From positions 3,534,001 to 3,598,000 of the forward strand of contig JANTQA010000029.1 of the NCBI GenBank assembly GCA_027625915.1: DNA of 64,000 nt. Direction: 5' to 3'. The position numbers and the translations under genes were made by a program. This document shows positions 58,455-64,000 of the stretch, piece after piece. The stretch comes from Anaeramoeba flamelloides. Lineage: Eukaryota > Metamonada > Anaeramoebidae. The notes under the pieces are model-generated. The model was not told where the DNA came from and made no database searches. It saw nothing but the letters and a program-made list of their open reading frames with translations. Numbering within the stretch: the first letter of the stretch is position 1; every line of letters starts with the position of its first letter.

Positions 58455-59754
58455 ATGGATATGATTGTCAATTAAAAATATATATTAATTTTTAATTTAT
58501 TATTATTATTAATATTTTTTTTTTATTTTTGTTACAAAACTTTTCAACAAAAACACATTTATGGAAATCTCTCAGAAAATAAACATTTTGTTTAATTTAT
58601 TTTTTGTTTTTCTTTGATTCAAATTAATGTTATTTAGTTGACAGAGAAATCTATTAAAAGTAATCACATTTTTATAAAAAAAGAAATTTTGAATATTTTT
58701 TTGAAATCAAACAGATTTTATAATCCACTAATAATTCTAAATTTCAAAATTTTAACATTATCCAAAATCATCTGTAAAAACACCTTTTTAATGTTTGTCT
58801 TCTATTAAAAAAGAATTTTGTTTGTTCTCCTTAAGGGATTAGCGTCAACCAGGGAGAAGCTTAAGATCAAAGTATGTTGTTATTAGGTGTAAAACATATT
58901 AGTGCTAAATGGTCAAAATATCTCTAAAAATCGATTTATCAAGTAGTAATATTTGTTGAAACTTATCAATTAAAACTTGATCATGGTATTAGTAAAAAAC
59001 CCCAACAATTTCAGGAAAAAATATTTATTTAGCCACAAATTTAAAGGTTAAATTATCAATCTGAAGACTTAAAAGTCACAAAATATAGATCTTAAATAGG
59101 TGGTGAAATGTAGATTAATCACTAAAAAAATCAATTTTTTAATAAAATTAAATAATTTACCAATAGATTCTTTTGACCAATTATTTCTGAAATATTGGAA
59201 ATATATTGATGTTACGATTAGATTTATCAAAAAAAAAGAAAACCAAAACTAATCAGTCTTTTTAGATTTTTATGTTGATAATTATTGAGTTAATCTTTGA
59301 AATTAAAAATTCCAAATAATTGTTACTTTTTGAAGTTCCAAATATGAATTATTAAATACAATAATCATGATTTGGAGTTTCTATTTTTAAATTTGGAAAA
59401 AGAATTAAAAAAACTCAAAATTTCAAAAATGAAACTTTTTTAATAGTGATCATTAGTAAAAGGTATAATAAAATATTTGTCAATACAATTTATAATAGAT
59501 TTACGAGAGCTATTTAAACCAAGGTATACTAATACCATTTACACACAATTACAAAATACTCCGATTTAAGAGAAATCTAGGGCGACACTATTCCCATAAG
59601 TGCACATCAATGATAAAGCCAAAATTACCCCCCCTTACCAAAATACAATATGATATAAAGATAATACTATTGATTTTTGCCCATTTGTTTGTTTTTTATT
59701 CTCATATTAACTTTTTTAAAAAATAATTTATTACTATTTTTTTAATTACACTAA

Positions 59755-60281
59755 ATTGTAAAATTTTGGAAACAGTTAAAATACTAAAAAGAATAAATAA
59801 TACTTAACTTTCTATATTATTAGGATATAATTTTTATTTTATAAATTATTTTATTTTTTATTTTTACAGTTCTTGTTTTTATATCATTTTTTCTCAGTTA
59901 CGGTTATCTTTTTTAAAAGATTAGGAATTTTTTAAAATGATTAATAGAAGTTTAGTGTTGAGTTTGTTAAAAAGAAAAATCACATAAATTAGCTATTTTT
60001 ATTTTATCATTTTATCAATCAACAATTGTTGGTGAAATTTAAACAAATTTGCCAATACATTTTTTGTTCATCTAGTTTCGTCATTTTGGACAAACCACTT
60101 TTTGATTTTTTTCCTTTTATGCGCAATTCTTTTATTTGGTTAAAACTAAATATATATAAATATTAATAATGAGTAACTTACGTATTGATTTAATATTATC
60201 TGGAGGAAAAAAAATAATTAATTGAGGTTTTTTTGCTTATTTTTGATTTTGGATGTTTCCAAATTTTTGGAAAGAGGTTTA
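59755..60281 (+). mobile_element. MITE-like element, family B copy 4 (degenerate)
   Basis: Same internal landmarks as the 7323 and 45625 copies (AGTTTAGTGTTGAGTTTGTT, then CATTTTTTGTTCA), with eroded ends (TTTTGGAAACAG; TTTCCAAATTTTTGGAAAG). It is the most diverged of the B copies. Confidence 0.75.
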
Positions 60282-60689
60282 TATAAAATAAAATGTTATA
60301 GAGTATTAAGTTCTATAGTCTCGTAGACTATGTGATATTTTAATTAGTTTATCTTTTTTATTACATAAAAATAATATTGCGGTATTAATTTGATTTTTTT
60401 TCAAAGCAATTTTGGTCCATTATACATAAGTGTGAACTTTAAATAATATAAATAAAAACTAAAAAAAAAAAAATTATTAAAGAAATTGATAATATAATTT
60501 TGATTCAATTTTAAAGTAGCATAAAGTGAATTTATTATTATTTTTTTGTTTATTTATTTAAGGAAGAGTTTTTATTTCCTCTTATTTAACAATATATTTA
60601 CCTGTATTTAAAAGAATTAGCTAAAATATATGACTATTTTCTCTATCTTTTTGAATTCTGGAAAAGTGTTGCTTATTTTTCAGAGTTTT

Positions 60690-61130
60690 CTTATATTGAA
60701 AATAGATAGATTTTCGTTAGTTTTTTTTGAGTTTTCTATTTATTGGGAAAATCTATAGCCTTTTGTTAGGTTTTTTTTACTTTTCGAAATAAAGGAAAAA
60801 TTTATTAAAATTATCTGTTTATTTTAAACAGTAAAAAAAAAAAAAAACATAGAACACTTCACAAATGAAATAGAAAGACTCAAAAAAACCTAGAACACTT
60901 TAAAAATAAAAAAATTTTCAAAATAAAATAGAAAACCTCAAAAAAGCTTGGAACACTTCAAGAATAAAAAAGAAAACCTTAAGAAAACTACATTTATGTT
61001 TTTTTATGTATTGAAATAAACAGACAATTTATTAAAATTTCTTTTCATTTCAAAAATTTAAAAAAAAAACCCTAAGAGCTCTACAGTACTCTAAGAGAAT
61101 TTAAGGAGCTTTAAAGCACTTTTTAATAGT
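60690..61130 (-). repeat. Family K repeat, inverted copy
   Basis: Carries the K phrases in reverse complement relative to 27080-27430 (TAGATTTTCGTTAG, CACTTCACAAATGAAATAG, CAAAAAAACCTAGAACACTT), ending in CTCTACAGTACTCTAAGAG. Confidence 0.65.
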
Positions 61131-61734
61131 CTTTAAATCTACAGAATTTTATCTATGACTTCTATTAAGCGACAAGAAAAAGAAAAAATCTTCAAGTAAA
61201 TAAGAGAACAAATTTTTATAAAAAAATATTCATATATTGAAATTGAAAAAAAAAAATAAAATCTGATTACTATAAAACCAAACTTGTTTTTAATGCTATT
61301 TTCAGAAATGAATTATTGTTTTTAAAAAGTTTGATCAAATTTTTCTAATTTTTCAAAATCCAACATATTTCTAAGTTATTTCAAAAAAATTATATTTTTA
61401 GTTGAATAGGGAAGAAGTCTTATGACAGAAGTAAAGGAAGTGAACAGAAAGAAAGTTGAAAAACAAAACCAATAATTCTTGAAAGGACTTTGTATAAATA
61501 ATCTACTTCACTTGAAAAAAATACAATAAATATTTTCAACTTTCCAAAAAATATAATTTGTTTATTCAAAGAACACTGAGAATCAATTTTTTATGGTTAT
61601 TTTTTTAAAAAAAATATGTGAAAAAAAAAAACCAAATTATTCAAGTTAAAAATTCTCCCAAAATACCTTTTTAAAATTTTCAGTTATAATATTTTTATAT
61701 ATACTTCTTAATAATATTATTTCCAAATAATTAA

Positions 61735-62276
61735 TAACCCCGATTTCAAAATTTTGGACACACCCAAAATCAAAAATGAGTAAAAATAAAAACTCAATTT
61801 ATTATATTTTTACAAACCTCATAGAAAATCACATTTAAGTTACCTCAGTGTTAATGTTTTAATAAGTAATGATTTATATCGAAATAATGGAAAAAAAATA
61901 AAAAATTAATATATCAAAATCGGTGTTTCGAGAATTATAAAGAGTTGAATAAATAATTATATTGGTAAATTTGTTGAAATTGATTAACAATTATTTATTG
62001 ATGAAATAATTAGATACCACCAATCTAATTGTATGTCAATTTTTCTGTATAAAAAACTCAACACCTAACCTTCTATCAACCTTCGCAATAATTTTTTTCT
62101 CAATCTTTAGGAAAGAGATTAAAGGAAATTAGAAAAAAGTAAAAGAAAACAAAAAAAGAAAAGATAAAAAATGAAAAAATATGTTGTACAAAATATTTTC
62201 AAATTTACTTGGAAAATCTAGTACTGTTATTATTTCAACTGTTTAAACAGTGTCCAAATTTTTGGAATTTCGTTTA
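61735..62276 (-). mobile_element. MITE-like element, family B copy 5
   Basis: Starts ACCCCGATTTCAAAATTTTG then GACACACCC, and ends CTGTTTAAACAGTGTCCAAA then TTTTTGGAATTTCG. It has the same orientation as the 39665 copy. Confidence 0.85.
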
Positions 62277-62569
62277 TTGCTAAATATTTAGGAAGAGTGA
62301 AGTAACATTTCATAAAGTTTCTTTCTTTCTTTTTTTTTAATTTTAAATTAAAAAAAAATCAAATAGATGTTTCCAACCAGTCTTTTTTAAAAATTTATTA
62401 AAACTCAATAACTCTAGTTCATTTTTCAGTTTTTTTAAGTTTTATGATCACGAAAAAAAAAAATCAAACTTTTTTTTTCTATCTTTAAAGTTAATTAATT
62501 TATCAAATCCTAAAATTTTGATTTTTTAATTATTTTAAATCTTTTTTTATAAATCAATTCTATAGTTGA

Positions 62570-63010
62570 CAAAAAAAAAAAAAATTACCAGAAAAATAGC
62601 ATTTGTACATTTTTCCAACTTGTTCCAAAGCAAGACCCAATTCACTATCCAAAAGCTTGTCTAATTCTAAATTAATTTAGAATTTGAACTATTTGGTAAT
62701 TGAAGTAAAATTTAAATAATTAAATGAAAATAGTTGAAAATTTTCCATAATATTCTCTATTTTTTTGAATTTTTTTTTTTTTGTTTTATTTGGATGATAT
62801 TAATTTTCTCTTAAAATTAACTCTATTTTTTGAGACAAATTACCCAAATTTGATTTTTCATTTATTGAATTTCATTATTTAATAATAGAACCTTAAGAAA
62901 TCAATACCACATTTACGTATTTTTTATTGTCAGTTTCTTTGATCTGTTAATTTCTAGGTCTTCTATAAAAAAAGAAAAATTGTTTTTTGTTTTGAAACAT
63001 AAACTGAACA
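62570..63010 (+). mobile_element. Degenerate H-family element
   Basis: Follows the 24935 copy through TTCCAACTTGTTCCAAAGC, TTTTCCATAATATTC, TACTCTATTTTTTGAGA-like and AACCTTAAGAAATCAATACC landmarks to a final TTTTGAAACATAAAC. The terminal repeats are eroded. Confidence 0.65.
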
Positions 63011-63168
63011 GTTCGGAACCTATTATTATAACAGGAATAAAGACGAAACATATCCAAAATATTCCTTCTCAAATAATGAAATCATTTTTAATCAAATTAA
63101 GATGTAAAAAACCTCCAGATCTGGACAAAACCAGTTAAAAATGATATTTTTGGAAATACCTCATTAAT

Positions 63169-63333
63169 AGCCTTTGAATTTTAAATGGTAAAGAATTTTC
63201 ACTTCCTTATCCTTAATTTTTTTTTTATAAATACAGTTCTCAAAGAAATTGGTTGCAATTTGATTCTCCATCGATATTCACAAAGAGAAATTGAAAACGA
63301 AGTGAAAAACAATCCAATTTATAATTCAAATAT
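63169..63333 (+). mobile_element. Family D element copy 3
   Basis: The left end CTTTGAATTTTAAATGG, then AAGAATTTTCACTTCC, and the right end GAAGTGAAAAACAATCC, then ATAATTCAAATA, are inverted. A 78-codon frame (63185-63421) starts inside and is probably incidental. Confidence 0.5.
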
Positions 63334-63715
63334 TGGTGTGATATTAAATCTCATCAAAAACTCATCTTTAAAAAATGATATTTACCAGTATTATTTCTCT
63401 ACCGGAAAGAATCATGTTTAGGTTTTAATCTCTGAGAACAAACTCCATAAAAAATATTTTTCACAAGATTTCACTATTTGAACAAAATATCTCTAAAACA
63501 CTAAAGTAAAAATATCTTATTAAAGAAATAAAAGGTTAAAATTATAAAAAAACTCATATTTCTCATTCAATTTAATTGAAACCTTCAAACCTATTAGATG
63601 TTAATTAACAAAAGAGGAAAAATTCAGGTTTTAAATATAAATATAGGATTGAAGCCAAAAACAAAAATGGAAAAATATTTTTTTCTTTTTCATTTTAAAG
63701 TATCATCTTTCTCGA

Positions 63716-63805
63716 ATGAGCAAAGTTTTAAACGAAATTTCCAAGCATCTGAAGAATAAGGACTTTGAGAAACTTCTTCACCTTTTGGAAGAAATTGAAA
63801 TGAAG
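63716..63805 (+). CDS. First exon of a gene leaving the window; weak TFIIS N-terminal resemblance
   Basis: ATG at 63716 opens 30 codons (MSKVLNEISKHLKNKDFEKL then LHLLEEIEMK), ending exactly at AAG before a GTAACC donor (63806). Composition is clearly more coding-like than the flanks. Spacing and pattern (a short helix, then LLHLLEEIEMK, normally followed by Val/Ile-Thr and LL..T.IG) recall the start of the TFIIS/LW helical domain of transcription elongation factor S-II. The diagnostic part would lie in the next exon beyond the window. Read without splicing, the frame would stop seven codons later. The call as an exon is moderate; the family is a guess. Confidence 0.45.
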
Positions 63806-64000
63806 GTAACCATTTTATCGAACTAAGGAACAACCCACTTCCTTGTTCTTTTCTCTTTTCTGATCGATAATAACAAAATCTTAATTTTAAAAAAGAGAAG
63901 AATAACCAAGTGTTTGAAAAGTTGTAAAAAAAAAGAACTTAAAATCTGAAAAACAACAGTTCTCAATCAACTTTATGACTTTTCTTTTTTAAACCAACCA

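Larger units (their letters stand above)
58455..63715. other. Intergenic region right of the G-alpha gene
   Basis: About 5.3 kb with two B-family elements, a K-family repeat, a degenerate H element and a D element. The rest is AT-rich without recognisable genes. A CTCCTTAAGGGATTAGCG stretch at about 58829 resembles one end of the TTAAGGGAC family, without a visible partner. Confidence 0.55.

Noticed and set aside
63185-63421. A 78-codon plus-strand frame considered as an exon
   Set aside because: Its first half lies in a D-family element that is present, without this frame, at two other places.
1-64000. Search for CRISPR arrays, tRNA/rRNA genes, bacterial-type operons and virus-like elements
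   Set aside because: None seen. The repeats are eukaryotic-type inverted-repeat elements or simple repeats, and no capsid, polymerase, integrase or reverse transcriptase motif was found in any frame.

Overview
The window is very AT-rich eukaryotic DNA. It has spliceosomal GT-AG introns from about 100 bp to 5.4 kb, sparse genes (about eight, roughly 15% coding) and long non-coding stretches full of homopolymers and decayed repeats. The gene content is a heterotrimeric G-alpha subunit, a RhoGAP protein with a low-complexity Glu/Asn/Tyr region, a DPE2-type glucanotransferase with two N-terminal starch-binding modules, a SPRY-only protein, an SLC44-type transporter and a striatin N-terminus. This fits a free-living amoeboid protist. 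Anaeramoeba or a deep amoebozoan is my best guess, but no rRNA or other phylogenetic marker is present to prove it. Six of the seven complete coding regions end in TAA, and the G-alpha gene ends in TAG.

Layout. 1-3.7 kb: repeats only. 3.8-5.0 kb (-): striatin-like N-terminus in two exons, probably continuing off the left edge. 8.3-14.8 kb (-): five-exon SLC44/Pns1-like transporter, reconstructed across a 4 kb intron. 20.8-23.9 kb (-): intronless DPE2-like 4-alpha-glucanotransferase. 29.1-29.6 kb (+): small SPRY protein. 31.6-32.6 kb (+): two-exon helical protein I do not recognise. 40.6-42.3 kb (-): intronless RhoGAP protein. 49.9-58.5 kb (+): five-exon G-alpha gene with a 5.4 kb intron. 63.7 kb to the right edge (+): first exon of a gene weakly resembling the TFIIS N-terminal domain.

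Several genes point to signalling to the cytoskeleton and membrane: G-alpha, RhoGAP, striatin (STRIPAK scaffold) and possibly the helical protein. DPE2 belongs to cytosolic glycogen/maltose use and SLC44 to membrane transport. The genes lie on both strands with kilobases between them, so I see no operon-like linkage.

The spaces between genes, and the large introns, are filled with short non-autonomous inverted-repeat elements (MITE-like, no transposase seen). I separate about a dozen families. The most informative are family A (CCGGACATG ends, four copies, one split by other elements), family F (GTTGGACA ends), which shares its internal sequence with A, and family B (Tc1/mariner-like ends, five copies). 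A nested block at 33.3-35.0 kb records an order of insertion. I found no tRNA, rRNA, CRISPR array, virus-like element or complete transposase gene. No single undescribed multi-gene system is evident; the most original observation is the A/E/F family of elements with modular ends.
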